From Thermoplasmata archaeon (GTDB lineage: Archaea; Thermoplasmatota; Thermoplasmata; Methanomassiliicoccales; Methanomethylophilaceae), in assembly GCA_015063285.1 (NCBI GenBank), contig SUST01000004.1, forward strand, positions 1 to 64,000: DNA of 64,000 nt. Reading direction: 5' to 3'. The position numbers and the translations under genes are program-made. Below, one piece after another: positions 24,693-33,525 of this stretch (its first letter is position 1; each line of letters begins with the position of its first letter). Under the pieces are notes generated by a model. That model did no database searches. It worked only from the letters and a program-made list of their open reading frames with translations, and had not been told where the DNA came from.

Positions 24693-26129
24693 ATGTCATT
24701 CGATTTCGATTCATTCATAGATATGGTCTGGGAGTTCGACGATTATTTTTGGTTCATACCATTGGTATTGATAGTCGCTCTCGGTCTTTATTCCACAGTG
24801 AAGTTCAGGGCGGTCCAGTTCACCGAGCTCAAGGAGATGTTCAAGGTAACGTTCTCTTTGGAGAAGAGTGTCCGGGACAAGATCACCCCCTTCCATGTGT
24901 TTTGTGTGAGCATGGGCAACCGTATCGGTGTAGGAAACATCGTGGGACCTATCACCGCTTTGATCTTCGGAGGGCCCGGAGCGATCTTCTGGATGTGGAT
25001 CTTCGCCACGTTGGGTGGAGCTACGAGTTTCGTGGAGACCACGGTCGGACAGATCTTCAAGAGCAAGGATGAGAACGGGGATTTCATAGGAGGTCCCGCC
25101 CATAATGTGGCCAAAGGATTGAACTCGAGGAAACTCGGTGTGATCATCGCTGTTCTCATGATCGCTGTGTACATCGGCGGTTATGTCCTTTCGGAGATCA
25201 CAACGATCTCCTCATCGTTCAAAGGAGCTTACGATTTCTAGTACAATACGCTCGTTATCGCAATCATCCTCGCAGTCATCGCTGTTCTTGTTGCGATAGG
25301 CGGTTTCAAGGGCGTTGCCAAAGCATCGGTCCTTCTCGTTCCCTTCATGGCGTTGGCATGGATCATATTGACCTTGGTGGTCATCCTGATGAATGCGGGC
25401 GGCATTCCCGACGCCGTGGCCTCCATATTTACATGTGCGTTCAATGTGCCCTCGGCAGTCAGCGGAGGCATCGGTGCCATGATCGTATGGGCATTGAGGA
25501 GAGGTGTATGGTCCAATGAGGCCGGAGAGGGTACCATCACCAACATCTCATCATCGGCCAGCGTTCCACATCCGGTCAAACAGGGTCTATCGCAATCCAT
25601 CGGTGTCCTCTTCGATACCCTTGTCAGCACGATGACTGCTCTGGTCATCCTATGCTACTTTAGTGGAGACTACGACGCGCTCGCCGCATCCGCCGCATCA
25701 TTTGATAACAGTTCGATGCCGATGCTGCAGTATGTGATCGGTGAGTCTATTGGAGGTATAGCTCCGACGTTGGTGTTCATCTTCCTCTTCCTGTTCGCGA
25801 TCACATGTTTCATGGGAGATTACGTCATAGGTATGAACAATCTGAAGTTCATCACCCAGGATAGGAAGGTCAAGATCGCATTGGTCATAATCACGATAGG
25901 CATCGTGTTCTTCTCCGCTTACTCCGGTTCGGAGGGATTGTACGCCATCATGGATGTCCTGTTGGGGGTCTGTGGTATCGTGAACTGTTTCGTGATGTTC
26001 AAGCTCTCGAAGTTCGCATTCGAGGCGTTCAAGGACTATCGCAGGCAGAAGGCAGAGGGAATTGAAGATCCCGTGTTCCACAAGAGTGTCCTCTCGGATC
26101 CATCCGGTGTGACCGAGTGGGACGACTGA
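24693..26129 (+). CDS. Sodium:alanine symporter (AGCS) with in-frame amber codon, probable pyrrolysine protein
   Basis: 478 codons if TAG at 25239-25241 (codon 183) is read. The first part holds GNRIGVGNIVGPITALIFGG and the second GVWSNEAGEGT, both family hallmarks, so each half alone would be an incomplete transporter. The reading frame is kept exactly across the amber codon. Total length fits AGCS proteins, which import alanine or glycine with sodium. The amber codon follows YDF at the end of a loop before a membrane helix. UAG decoding as pyrrolysine is known in Methanomassiliicoccales. A nonsense mutation or sequencing error is the alternative. Confidence 0.82.
25239..25241 (+). other. 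In-frame TAG, candidate pyrrolysine codon
   Basis: Amber codon at position 183 of the AGCS gene, followed by 295 sense codons in the same frame with family-specific motifs. All but one of roughly 65 other genes checked in this window end in TGA or TAA, the bias expected where UAG has a coding meaning. Confidence 0.65.
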
Positions 26130-26138
26130 AACTCATTA

Positions 26139-26162
26139 ATCGTCCTCCGAAAGGAGGGCGAT
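26139..26162 (+). terminator. Hairpin after the AGCS symporter
   Basis: ATCG.CCTCC gaaa GGAGG.CGAT, a near-perfect stem with a GNRA-type tetraloop, begins ten bases past the stop. It also lies beyond the end of the convergent Sec61 beta gene. Confidence 0.6.
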
Positions 26163-26252
26163 ATCACTTATTATTGAAAACGAACAGACTGCAATTTCGA
26201 AAATTACAGTATCGACTGGACGGTGTACGCCTATCAGTCAAGAAAGTTAAGT

Positions 26253-26417
26253 TCAGAGGGAGAAGAACGCGCTAGCGATCTCCACGATAACGATGACTGC
26301 GATAGCGATACCGATGACTGCGTAGGGGCTGATCTTGAGACCCTTCTCGTTCTCAACGTCGAAGTATCTCATCAGACCTGCAGAGGATTGGAATCCGCTG
26401 TCGTTTTTCTTTGCCAT
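26253..26417 (-). CDS. secG: Preprotein translocase subunit Sec61 beta (SecG-like)
   Basis: A 54-aa protein with a basic N terminus, the conserved archaeal Sec61 beta stretch GLMRYFDVENEKGLKISP, and a single C-terminal TM helix ending close to the stop. This is the complete usual archaeal form, a tail-anchored accessory subunit of the SecYE channel. TATAGT-like sequence lies upstream on this strand near 26440. It is too short for ordinary ORF thresholds but is unmistakable. Confidence 0.92.
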   Translation of the reverse strand: MAKKNDSGFQSSAGLMRYFDVENEKGLKISPYAVIGIAIAVIVIVEIASAFFSL

Positions 26418-26486
26418 GGGTTAGCGAAACATAGATTACTATAAAAACAATGCTATGAAACCTGATGCGAACCTCAGATAATAAAG

Positions 26487-26512
26487 GCCCTCGGATCCCG
26501 TTACCCGAGGGC
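26487..26512. other. Orphan hairpin between secG and lysS
   Basis: GCCCTCGG and CCGAGGGC arms with a ten-base loop stand in a 269-base gap between divergent genes, so it does not follow any visible gene. A GTTTATATACC promoter-like sequence occurs about 60 bases further right. It may belong to a small RNA or an untranslated leader; otherwise nothing is seen in this gap. Confidence 0.35.
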
Positions 26513-26652
26513 TTGTAATCCGTTTGTACACGATGCTGAGGCTTCAGCGATGAGAGTCTGCCATTGTGAGTTTATATACCTATCCGGAAACTGGTTTGGG
26601 ATTCATCCAACCGGGAGGCCGTATTGTGAAGTTCTCGCAGGACCGAAACCCA

Positions 26653-26677
26653 TTTTTATTATACATATATGGGGTGA
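26653..26677 (+). promoter_or_regulatory. TATA box and ribosome-binding site of lysS
   Basis: TTTTTATTATACATATAT at 26653-26670 is followed by GGGGTGA at 26671-26677, nine bases before the ATG. Confidence 0.5.
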
Positions 26678-26686
26678 ATCGATAGA

Positions 26687-28237
26687 ATGCATTGGGCAGA
26701 TGTAATCGCACAGGAAGTAGCAGATACATGCGAGCACCCGTTGATCGCAACAGGTATCAGTCCTACCGGAATCATACATGTCGGAAGTCTCAGAGAAGCG
26801 ATCACAGGAGAATCGATCCGCAGCGCAGTCGCATCCAAGGGAAAGGATGTCAGGCTCATCTACTTGATCGATTCGTTCGATCCCCTCAGGAAGAGGTATG
26901 AGTTCCTCCCCGAGGAGTACGAGAAGTATGTCGGTATGCCTATCTGCATGATCCCCTGTCCTTGCGGCAAGCATAACAACTATGCCCATCACTTCATCCA
27001 ACCTTTCTTGGATGCGGTCGATTCCCTGGAGGTCCACTGCGAGATCGTATGGACCCATGAGCTCTATGCCAAAGGGGAGTTCGCCAAGTGGATCGACATG
27101 ACAATCACCAAAAGGCCCGAGGTCATCCAGATCATCCATGAGGTTACAGGAAAGGACGCAGATCCCAATTTCTCGCCTTACGATCCGCTCTGCCCAGATT
27201 GCGGACGCTTCTGCAAAGCAAACTTCGACACCTATGAGTTCCCGTACCTCGAGTACAGCTGTAAGTGCGGTTCCCACGGAAAGGTCGACATTAGGAAGAT
27301 GGAGGGAAAGCTCAAATGGAGGCTCGAGTGGCCTGCCAAGTGGATGATCTTCGGAACATCCGCGGAACCATTCGGAAAGGACCATGCGGCGGCCGGAGGA
27401 TCCTACGATTCCGGAAAGAGGCTCGTATCCGAGATCTTCGGAGGAAAGGCACCCTATCCGATCCCCTACGAGTTCGTCCAGCTCAAGTCCGGCGGACAGA
27501 TCGTGCAGATGCACAAGTCCCTCGGAAGTGCGGTCACAGGTCTTGACGCCATCAACATGACTCCTCCAGAGGTTCTCAACTACCTGTTCCTCAGGTCGCA
27601 GCCCAACAGAGCTATCGATTACGATTACGGAATGGGGCTCCTCGACATGGTCGATGAGTACGACAGGATGGAGAGGGCATACTTCGCGAACGAGTTCACA
27701 GAGGCGGAGGAGAACAACGTCGCCGCCTATGTCATCGCACAGCACAACCATGTTCCCGAGAAGCTCCCGATGCAGATATCCTACAGGCATCTGGTCAATG
27801 TCGTCCAGATGACCAAGGACTTCGATGGAGTGATCGAGGTCCTCGGAAGGACCGAGGACATGTCCAAAGCGACTGATTTCGATCTCAAGAGACTCCACGT
27901 CAGGGTAGACTGCATAAGGTTCTGGCTGGCCAATTTCGCACCCGAGAATGTGAAGTTCTCCATTCAGGAATCCGTTCCTGCCGACATAGCGCTCAGCGCG
28001 GACGAGAAGGGATACTTCAAGACCCTTGCGGAGAAACTGAAGACGATCGGATGGAACGCTGACGAGATCAATTCAGCCGTAACGGAAGTTGCCAAGGACG
28101 GAATTGGGAACAAGGGCGCATTCAAGGCCATGTACAAGATCCTCATCGGAAAGAACATGGGCCCCAGACTCGGACCGTTCCTGGCTAGCATGGACAGGCA
28201 GTTCGTCCTCGACAGGCTCAAGCAAGCGTCTCAGTGA
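26687..28237 (+). CDS. lysS: Lysyl-tRNA synthetase, class I
   Basis: 516 aa of the archaeal class I LysRS, which charges tRNA-Lys. The HIGH-equivalent is HVGS at about 28-31 after TGISPTG; zinc-type Cys pairs occur in CPDCGRFC and CKCG. The C-terminal alpha-helical domain is complete. The KMSKS-equivalent reads QMHKSLG, departing from the usual K-M-S in its first and third positions. It leads an apparent operon with a small membrane protein and an HD-domain protein, with overlapping or touching ends. Confidence 0.92.
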   Translation: MHWADVIAQEVADTCEHPLIATGISPTGIIHVGSLREAITGESIRSAVASKGKDVRLIYLIDSFDPLRKRYEFLPEEYEKYVGMPICMIPCPCGKHNNYAHHFIQPFLDAVDSLEVHCEIVWTHELYAKGEFAKWIDMTITKRPEVIQIIHEVTGKDADPNFSPYDPLCPDCGRFCKANFDTYEFPYLEYSCKCGSHGKVDIRKMEGKLKWRLEWPAKWMIFGTSAEPFGKDHAAAGGSYDSGKRLVSEIFGGKAPYPIPYEFVQLKSGGQIVQMHKSLGSAVTGLDAINMTPPEVLNYLFLRSQPNRAIDYDYGMGLLDMVDEYDRMERAYFANEFTEAEENNVAAYVIAQHNHVPEKLPMQISYRHLVNVVQMTKDFDGVIEVLGRTEDMSKATDFDLKRLHVRVDCIRFWLANFAPENVKFSIQESVPADIALSADEKGYFKTLAEKLKTIGWNADEINSAVTEVAKDGIGNKGAFKAMYKILIGKNMGPRLGPFLASMDRQFVLDRLKQASQ

Positions 28238-28281
28238 GCGGTATCAGTCACCGTTTTATCATCGGAGAGGGATGCAGGGAC

Positions 28282-28569
28282 ATGGATTGGAACGAGTTCG
28301 TGTCATACGTCACGATTGCAGGGATACCTCTAGCGGTAATATCATTCCTGGTGTACGTGTTCAACCCTATCTCGATCGCCCTCTACTTGTTCATCATCGG
28401 AGTGGCGATGATGGTCATCGGATACTCCATAGCTTCATTCCAGACGCATAGATTGTCCAGGCTTCTGAAGAACAAGATGGAAGAGACGGACGAGACTGGT
28501 TTCATAATGAGTCTGGACGGGGCATACACTCCTAATCCCGATGAGGCGACCATAGAGTATCTGGAGTGA
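28282..28569 (+). CDS. Two-TM membrane protein, 95 aa
   Basis: Start chosen at ATG 28282; a GTG at 28234 overlapping the lysS stop would add 16 residues. Two adjacent hydrophobic helices at about 9-27 and 30-50 are followed by a charged cytoplasmic tail of about 45 residues. No family is recognised. It sits between lysS and the HD-domain gene in one transcription unit. Confidence 0.65.
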   Translation: MDWNEFVSYVTIAGIPLAVISFLVYVFNPISIALYLFIIGVAMMVIGYSIASFQTHRLSRLLKNKMEETDETGFIMSLDGAYTPNPDEATIEYLE

Positions 28570-28574
28570 GCCGG

Positions 28575-29720
28575 ATGTCAGCTCTGAACGCCCATATCCT
28601 TTACCTCCTCTTCGATTCTGCCAACATGCACAGGTGGAACGATCACCTTAGGCCGGTAGACCTGACGGAGATGGACAAGCAGGCCCATAAGGCGGCCATC
28701 TCATGGGTTCTTGGAAAGTTCGAGGAGAAGGCCGGAAACGATGTTGATTGGCGCAGGCTCATCGAGCACCAGATGTTCTCGTTCATCCAGCGTTCGGTGC
28801 TTACCGACCTGAAACCGCAGGTCTTCCACAAGATCTCCCAGGAGAGAAGGGATGAGGTCAACGCATTCGTGACTTCGGAGTTCGACAGGCTCATCCCGGA
28901 CTCGGACGAGGATTTCAGGACCAGATTCATCGAGTATCTCGGAAAGGACTACAAGTCCCGTGAGGACGACATCATACGTGCCGCCCATTATCTGGCCACC
29001 CGTTGGGAGTTCAACCTCATCTATGATTCCAACAGGTCCCTGTACGGTATCGACATAACCCGCGAGGAGATCGATGAACAGATCGACCAGCACAAGGACC
29101 TCGCAGGTATCAAGGAGATCACCACGGAAAGGAGCACCACATTCAATTTCATCGATCTTATAGGCCAGCTAAGATTCCAGCAGCGCTGGGCAAGGACCCC
29201 GCGCATACCAAAGACCACTGTGCTCGGGCATTCCCTGATGGTGGCAGATTCCATATACCTTCACGATCTGGATTCCAAAGCATCGGATAGGCAGATCTAC
29301 AACGATTACTATACCGCGCTCTTCCACGATCTCCCGGAGGTGCTGACAAAGGACGTGATCACACCCATCAAGGTGAACGTATCAGGTCTGGCAGCCGTGC
29401 TGGAGGATTATGAGCGCGACCTGGTCGAGGAGAAGATCATCCCTCTCATCGACAGCGATTGGCATGACGAGTTCAGATTCATGGTCCTCGATCCGTTCAC
29501 TGATGTGGAGGACGGAAGGTTCGGTACCCGCAACGGTTACGACATCAAGACCTGCGACAACCTGGCAGCATACATGGAAGCGCACATCTCCATCTGCTAC
29601 GGGGTAAGTTCGGCCACACTCAGGGACGGAGAGCACGATATACGCGTGAAGCTCCTGGGAAGGAAGAAAGGCATCGATACGGCGAAGATCATCAGCGATC
29701 TCGATACGATGCATATTTGA
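28575..29720 (+). CDS. HD-superfamily phosphohydrolase (COG1896-like)
   Basis: 381 aa. The metal-binding HD pattern shows in GHSLMVADS and ALFHDLPEVLTKDV (His-Asp pair near 248), followed by further acidic residues. Such proteins hydrolyse phosphates of nucleotides, in the YfbR 5'-nucleotidase branch for example, though the N-terminal 200 residues extend well beyond that enzyme. GTG 28566 is an alternative start overlapping the upstream stop. Confidence 0.8.
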   Translation: MSALNAHILYLLFDSANMHRWNDHLRPVDLTEMDKQAHKAAISWVLGKFEEKAGNDVDWRRLIEHQMFSFIQRSVLTDLKPQVFHKISQERRDEVNAFVTSEFDRLIPDSDEDFRTRFIEYLGKDYKSREDDIIRAAHYLATRWEFNLIYDSNRSLYGIDITREEIDEQIDQHKDLAGIKEITTERSTTFNFIDLIGQLRFQQRWARTPRIPKTTVLGHSLMVADSIYLHDLDSKASDRQIYNDYYTALFHDLPEVLTKDVITPIKVNVSGLAAVLEDYERDLVEEKIIPLIDSDWHDEFRFMVLDPFTDVEDGRFGTRNGYDIKTCDNLAAYMEAHISICYGVSSATLRDGEHDIRVKLLGRKKGIDTAKIISDLDTMHI

Positions 29721-29743
29721 TTTAGAATCGCTTTCTTCGGTTC

Positions 29744-30301
29744 ATGAGGAAAGATTACGGAGCAAAACCCTGCATCTACCCTGAGCCTGTCCTTATCATC
29801 GCCACCTACAACGAGGATGGGACACCCAATGCCATGAATGCTGCCTGGGGAGGCATACACGAAGATACCGAGATCGGCCTTTGTCTGTCCCCTGAGCATA
29901 AGACCGTGAAGAACATCCTGGCCCGCAAAGCCTTCACTGTGAGCTTCGCCACCGTTGAGGCCCTGGTTGGATCCGATTATGTCGGAATCGTCTCAGGCAA
30001 CGATGTGAAGGACAAGTTCTCCAAGGCGGGATTCACTGCCGTGAAGAGCGAGAAGGTGGATGCCCCTATGATCAAGGAGATGCCCATCTGTCTCGAGTGC
30101 ACTCTGAAGAGCTATACAGAATCCAATTGCGAATGTATCGGAGATATCGTGAACCTCAGCATCGACGATTCAATCCTTACTGACGGAAAAGTCGATTTGA
30201 AGAAGTATCATCCGATCATATACGACGGACTTAACCATGACTATCTTGCGTTCGGCGATAAGGTAGGCAACGCGTTCAACGACGGAAAGAAACTCAAATG
30301 A
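29744..30301 (+). CDS. Flavin reductase-like FMN-binding protein
   Basis: 185 aa of the flavoredoxin/flavin-reductase fold: PEPVLIIATYNEDGTPNAMNAAW at the N terminus, CLSPEHKTVKNILARKAFTVS for the FMN-binding part, and a C-terminal YLAFGDKVGNAF. Members bind FMN and pass electrons, often with ferredoxin or F420 partners in methanogens. It starts 23 bases after the HD gene and is probably co-transcribed. Confidence 0.83.
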   Translation: MRKDYGAKPCIYPEPVLIIATYNEDGTPNAMNAAWGGIHEDTEIGLCLSPEHKTVKNILARKAFTVSFATVEALVGSDYVGIVSGNDVKDKFSKAGFTAVKSEKVDAPMIKEMPICLECTLKSYTESNCECIGDIVNLSIDDSILTDGKVDLKKYHPIIYDGLNHDYLAFGDKVGNAFNDGKKLK

Positions 30302-30305
30302 AAAC

Positions 30306-30325
30306 GATGGGGGGATTCCCCCATC
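30306..30325. terminator. Bidirectional terminator hairpin
   Basis: GATGGGGG and CCCCCATC arms between the convergent flavin-reductase and serS genes, able to serve both strands. Confidence 0.65.
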
Positions 30326-30337
30326 TGTTAAACCTGT

Positions 30338-31612
30338 TTAGTGTCTTTTATCGATGACTTCCTGTCCCCTCATGTAGGGTCTCAGGACTTCAGGGATGGT
30401 GATTGTACCGTCCTTGTTCTGGTAGTTCTCCATAATAGCGACGATGGTCCTTGGGAGTGCAAGTCCGGAACCGTTGAGGGTGTGGACGAATTCACTCTTA
30501 AGGTGAGGCTCTGGCCTGTACTTGATCCTTGCCCTCCTTGCCTGGAAGTCGGTGAAGTTGGAGCATGAGGATGCCTCGAGCCATGCATCCTTTCCGGGTG
30601 CATAGAGTTCAAGGTCGTAGCACTTGGAGCATGAGAAGCTCATGTCCCCTGTGCACAGGAGTAGCACTCTGTAAGGGAGCTGAAGGCCGTTGATGAGGTC
30701 CTCTGCGTTCTTCCTGAGCTCCTCGAGCCTCTCGTATGACTTGCTGGGTTCGACGAAGTTGACCATCTCGGTCTTCCTGAACTCGTGGACACGGATGATT
30801 CCCTTCGTGTCGGCGTGCTTTCCCACTTCGCGCCTGTAGGATGTGAGGTTCGCGGTGTAATATATGGGAAGCTGCGACTTGTCGAGTATCTCGTCCTGGA
30901 GAAGGTTGGTGATAGGTACTTCCGCTGTGGGGTTGAGGTACATGTCATCCTTTGCGAGGTAGTACATGTCGTCCTTCAGGTTGGGGTACTGTCCGGTTCC
31001 GATGACCGCGGCCTTGTTGATGACCGCGGGGACAACGAGCTCCGTGTATCCCTGATCTTTGTGAACGTCGAGGAAGTAGTTGATGAGCGCACGCTCGAGC
31101 CTTGCTCCGTCGCCCTTCATGACGTAGAATCCGCTTCCAGCGACCTTGGTGCCTCTGTCGAAATCGATGATGTCGAGTTCCTCTGCGAGCTCCCAGTGCT
31201 CTTTGGGCTTGAAGTCGAACTTCCTCTTCTCTCCTGCCTCGTAGACGACAACGTTCTCGGTGTCATCCTTTCCGATAGGAACGGACTCGTGAGGGATGTT
31301 GGGGATGTTGAGGACGCAGTCCTGCCTGATCTCCTCGAGCTCGGCCATCCTGTCGTCGTTCGCTTTGATCTTGTCACCTACGCCGCGCATCTCTGCGATC
31401 TTGGCGTCCTTCTCCTCACCCTTGGGCATCTTGGAGATCTCCAGGGAGACGTCGTTCCTGGTCTTCCTGAGACGGTTGTTCTCGTCCGTGAGCGCTCTCC
31501 ACTCGGAATCGGCCTCCAGGAATCTGTCCAGTATGGATTCGTCCCTGTTCCTGTTCCTAATCATCGTCCTGATCATGTCGGGGTTCGATCTGATCACGTT
31601 GACATCTAGCAT
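30338..31612 (-). CDS. serS: Seryl-tRNA synthetase (common type)
   Basis: 424 aa with the N-terminal coiled-coil arm (about 30-110) that grips tRNA-Ser, class II motif 2 around TSYRREVGKH, and motif 3 in NGSGLALPRTIVAIMENYQ. This is the common SerRS, not the rare zinc-dependent form of some methanogens. It is the last gene of a unit with rpp21 and yhbY. Confidence 0.93.
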   Translation of the reverse strand: MLDVNVIRSNPDMIRTMIRNRNRDESILDRFLEADSEWRALTDENNRLRKTRNDVSLEISKMPKGEEKDAKIAEMRGVGDKIKANDDRMAELEEIRQDCVLNIPNIPHESVPIGKDDTENVVVYEAGEKRKFDFKPKEHWELAEELDIIDFDRGTKVAGSGFYVMKGDGARLERALINYFLDVHKDQGYTELVVPAVINKAAVIGTGQYPNLKDDMYYLAKDDMYLNPTAEVPITNLLQDEILDKSQLPIYYTANLTSYRREVGKHADTKGIIRVHEFRKTEMVNFVEPSKSYERLEELRKNAEDLINGLQLPYRVLLLCTGDMSFSCSKCYDLELYAPGKDAWLEASSCSNFTDFQARRARIKYRPEPHLKSEFVHTLNGSGLALPRTIVAIMENYQNKDGTITIPEVLRPYMRGQEVIDKRH

Positions 31613-31621
31613 TTCATTACC

Positions 31622-31915
31622 TCAGAATTTCTTTTGGGAGAGTGAGGTCCATGTTCTCTTGTCGGTGACGACAATGACTCCTCCGCGGACATCCACGATG
31701 ACAGCACCAGTGTTCTCTTCTATTGCGGCTGCTGCGTCCTTCGCTCCGTCCTCGGAATTGGACAGTACCTTGACTTTTATCAGACGGTTCTTCTTGAGCT
31801 GGACCGTTATCTCGTCGAAGAGCCCCTGGTCGAGACCGTCCTTCCCCACATGCACTGTGGGGTTGATCTCGTTGGCACGCCTCATGAGTTCCTTCCTGGC
31901 ATCTTTCTCCGTCAT
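31622..31915 (-). CDS. YhbY/CRM-domain RNA-binding protein
   Basis: 97 aa. The CRM fold is recognisable from the N-terminal helices, PTVHVGKDGL and the closing VIVVTDKRTW. Family members bind ribosomal RNA and aid large-subunit assembly. The start at 31915 overlaps the rpp21 stop as ATGA, and serS starts ten bases after its end. Confidence 0.82.
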   Translation of the reverse strand: MTEKDARKELMRRANEINPTVHVGKDGLDQGLFDEITVQLKKNRLIKVKVLSNSEDGAKDAAAAIEENTGAVIVDVRGGVIVVTDKRTWTSLSQKKF

Positions 31916-32229
31916 GTTCTCTGCTCCCTGATGTACGGATAGCGCCGTACTTCGCCGCACACATTGCATCTCATGCATACCCTGTGGTTCGACAGCCTGA
32001 CAGTGCAGTTGACTCCAGGCATCATCGGGAGGTGGCAGTTCTTGCAGAACCTCTTTTCCTTGGGCATCCTGACGCGTGTCTTCCCGCTTATTGCCAAGGC
32101 GATATCGACGTATCTTCTGGCCCTGTCCTCCCTGCCGTTCCTGACGGCTTCCTCGGACATGGTCAGCAGTTTGTCGATACGGTCCGCTCCGATCTCGTGG
32201 ATTGTAGCGTTCGGCAGATGGCGTGACAT
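31912..32229 (-). CDS. rnp4: RNase P protein component 4 (Rpp21/Rnp4)
   Basis: 105 aa with two N-terminal helices and a C-terminal zinc ribbon, CKNC at about 64-67 and CMRCNVC near 85-91. It works with Rpp29 in archaeal RNase P to mature tRNA 5' ends. ATG 32229 is preferred to ATG 32253 because a TATA-like TTATTATAAG lies only about ten bases upstream of the latter. Confidence 0.85.
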   Translation of the reverse strand: MSRHLPNATIHEIGADRIDKLLTMSEEAVRNGREDRARRYVDIALAISGKTRVRMPKEKRFCKNCHLPMMPGVNCTVRLSNHRVCMRCNVCGEVRRYPYIREQRT

Positions 32230-32284
32230 GTGCGCACCTAACGGTTCTGACATTCGCCGTCTTATAATAATTATTCCCTGAACT

Positions 32285-33289
32285 TCAGAGGTCCGCGGCG
32301 GGTAGCAACGACATCAGATACTCCCTGATCTCCTGTTCCTCGCCCTCGAACTGCTTGTCGGTATCGACGTAGGTCTCGAAAAGGAATAGGGCATATTCGT
32401 GGAATGCGATGATGCTTTCGTCCCAAGAGGGTTTATTGATGTAGATGCCGACGTCGTCGTTGTAAAGCGACCAGATATCCTTCTCTGCATCATAGCCTGT
32501 CAGCGCGACCAGAGGGTTCAGGAGGTTCCTGTCCCCGTTCTTGGTTATGATCCTGTGGAACTTCAGATTGGGTATCGTGTAGCAACCGGTGATCTTCTCG
32601 ATGCTCGTGATGTGTCCGTCCTTGTTCCTCACGACGTTCCCAACGACGATCACAGGTCCTGCGTTGGCGAATCCAGGTATGTCGGATGAGACTATGTTCC
32701 TGTCGAATGTGAGCGGTACAAGGAATTGGTCGTTGGTAAGGTTCCAGTGATTCTTCCTGACATCGTCCCTCTGAATCTTTCCTACCGCCGCGGACAGCCA
32801 TTCGGTGCGGACGGTGTATTGGAGTATCTTTTCCCTCTCAAGACCCTTGAACTGTCTGACGTTGTCATCGGATCCGTACTCTAGAATGTACCCTTTGAGG
32901 TGGTCGGTGAGGTCTACAAGGTCCTTTGCGATGATTGTGCGTGCCTCTTCGTCCTCGAAGTTATCCTTCATCCAATCGCCTACGGCACCTGTGCCCAGGA
33001 AATCCAATGTGGCACAGAGAATGTTCATTGCGCCTTCGAGCGCCTCGTCATTGCCTTCGGAAGGACCTGTCGTGAGCCCTCCGTTGTCTCCGCCGATCGT
33101 GAGGTCGAATTTCTTGACAAGGCTTTCGGGAATCTCGTTCTGCAGTCTCATAGAAGTCCTCAGAAGCATGCAGCCTATGTCCGTGAGCAGTTTCTGGACG
33201 TCAACCATGGTCTGTCCTGCAACAGCGATGGGTACACCTTCTCTACTGCCGGAATCCGCCGGTATCACTCTGAAACTGAACGAGCGCAT
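32285..33289 (-). CDS. Unknown 334-aa soluble protein
   Basis: No signal peptide or TM segments. The N-terminal part has FSFRVIPADSG, then a helical region (about 60-150) with many acidic residues, and a strand-rich C-terminal half ending in a long acidic helix. I recognise no family or catalytic motif. It is alone between the rpp21 operon and the L10e gene on the other strand. Confidence 0.65.
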   Translation of the reverse strand: MRSFSFRVIPADSGSREGVPIAVAGQTMVDVQKLLTDIGCMLLRTSMRLQNEIPESLVKKFDLTIGGDNGGLTTGPSEGNDEALEGAMNILCATLDFLGTGAVGDWMKDNFEDEEARTIIAKDLVDLTDHLKGYILEYGSDDNVRQFKGLEREKILQYTVRTEWLSAAVGKIQRDDVRKNHWNLTNDQFLVPLTFDRNIVSSDIPGFANAGPVIVVGNVVRNKDGHITSIEKITGCYTIPNLKFHRIITKNGDRNLLNPLVALTGYDAEKDIWSLYNDDVGIYINKPSWDESIIAFHEYALFLFETYVDTDKQFEGEEQEIREYLMSLLPAADL

Positions 33290-33470
33290 CAGAAGTATAT
33301 CGTCCAGATAGTTAATAAACTATCGAGTTTGTGGCAGGTTTCGAGGAGTTTTACGGTACACCGTGAAGATGGTTTGCCCCTCTTTTCCTATAATACGCGC
33401 AAAAAACGCCATAACATTTATATGGACGTTGTTAATCGTCCGAGACAGAACGCAGGACGGTAACCTAGAC

Positions 33471-33478
33471 GTTATATA
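33471..33478 (+). promoter_or_regulatory. TATA-like element upstream of rpl10e
   Basis: TTATATAC lies about 50 bases before the ATG; a second, TTTATAT at 33417-33423, lies further upstream. Confidence 0.4.
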
Positions 33479-33525
33479 CAGCGTCTGGATTGTCGAGCCT
33501 ATCACAATCACAATTGGTGGTTAAA

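Noticed and set aside
25347-26129. Second half of the symporter as a separate gene
   Set aside because: It starts inside a membrane domain and is in the same frame as the first half across a single TAG.
30785-31609. Plus-strand 274-codon frame opposite serS
   Set aside because: Antisense shadow of serS; the seryl-tRNA synthetase motifs are decisive.
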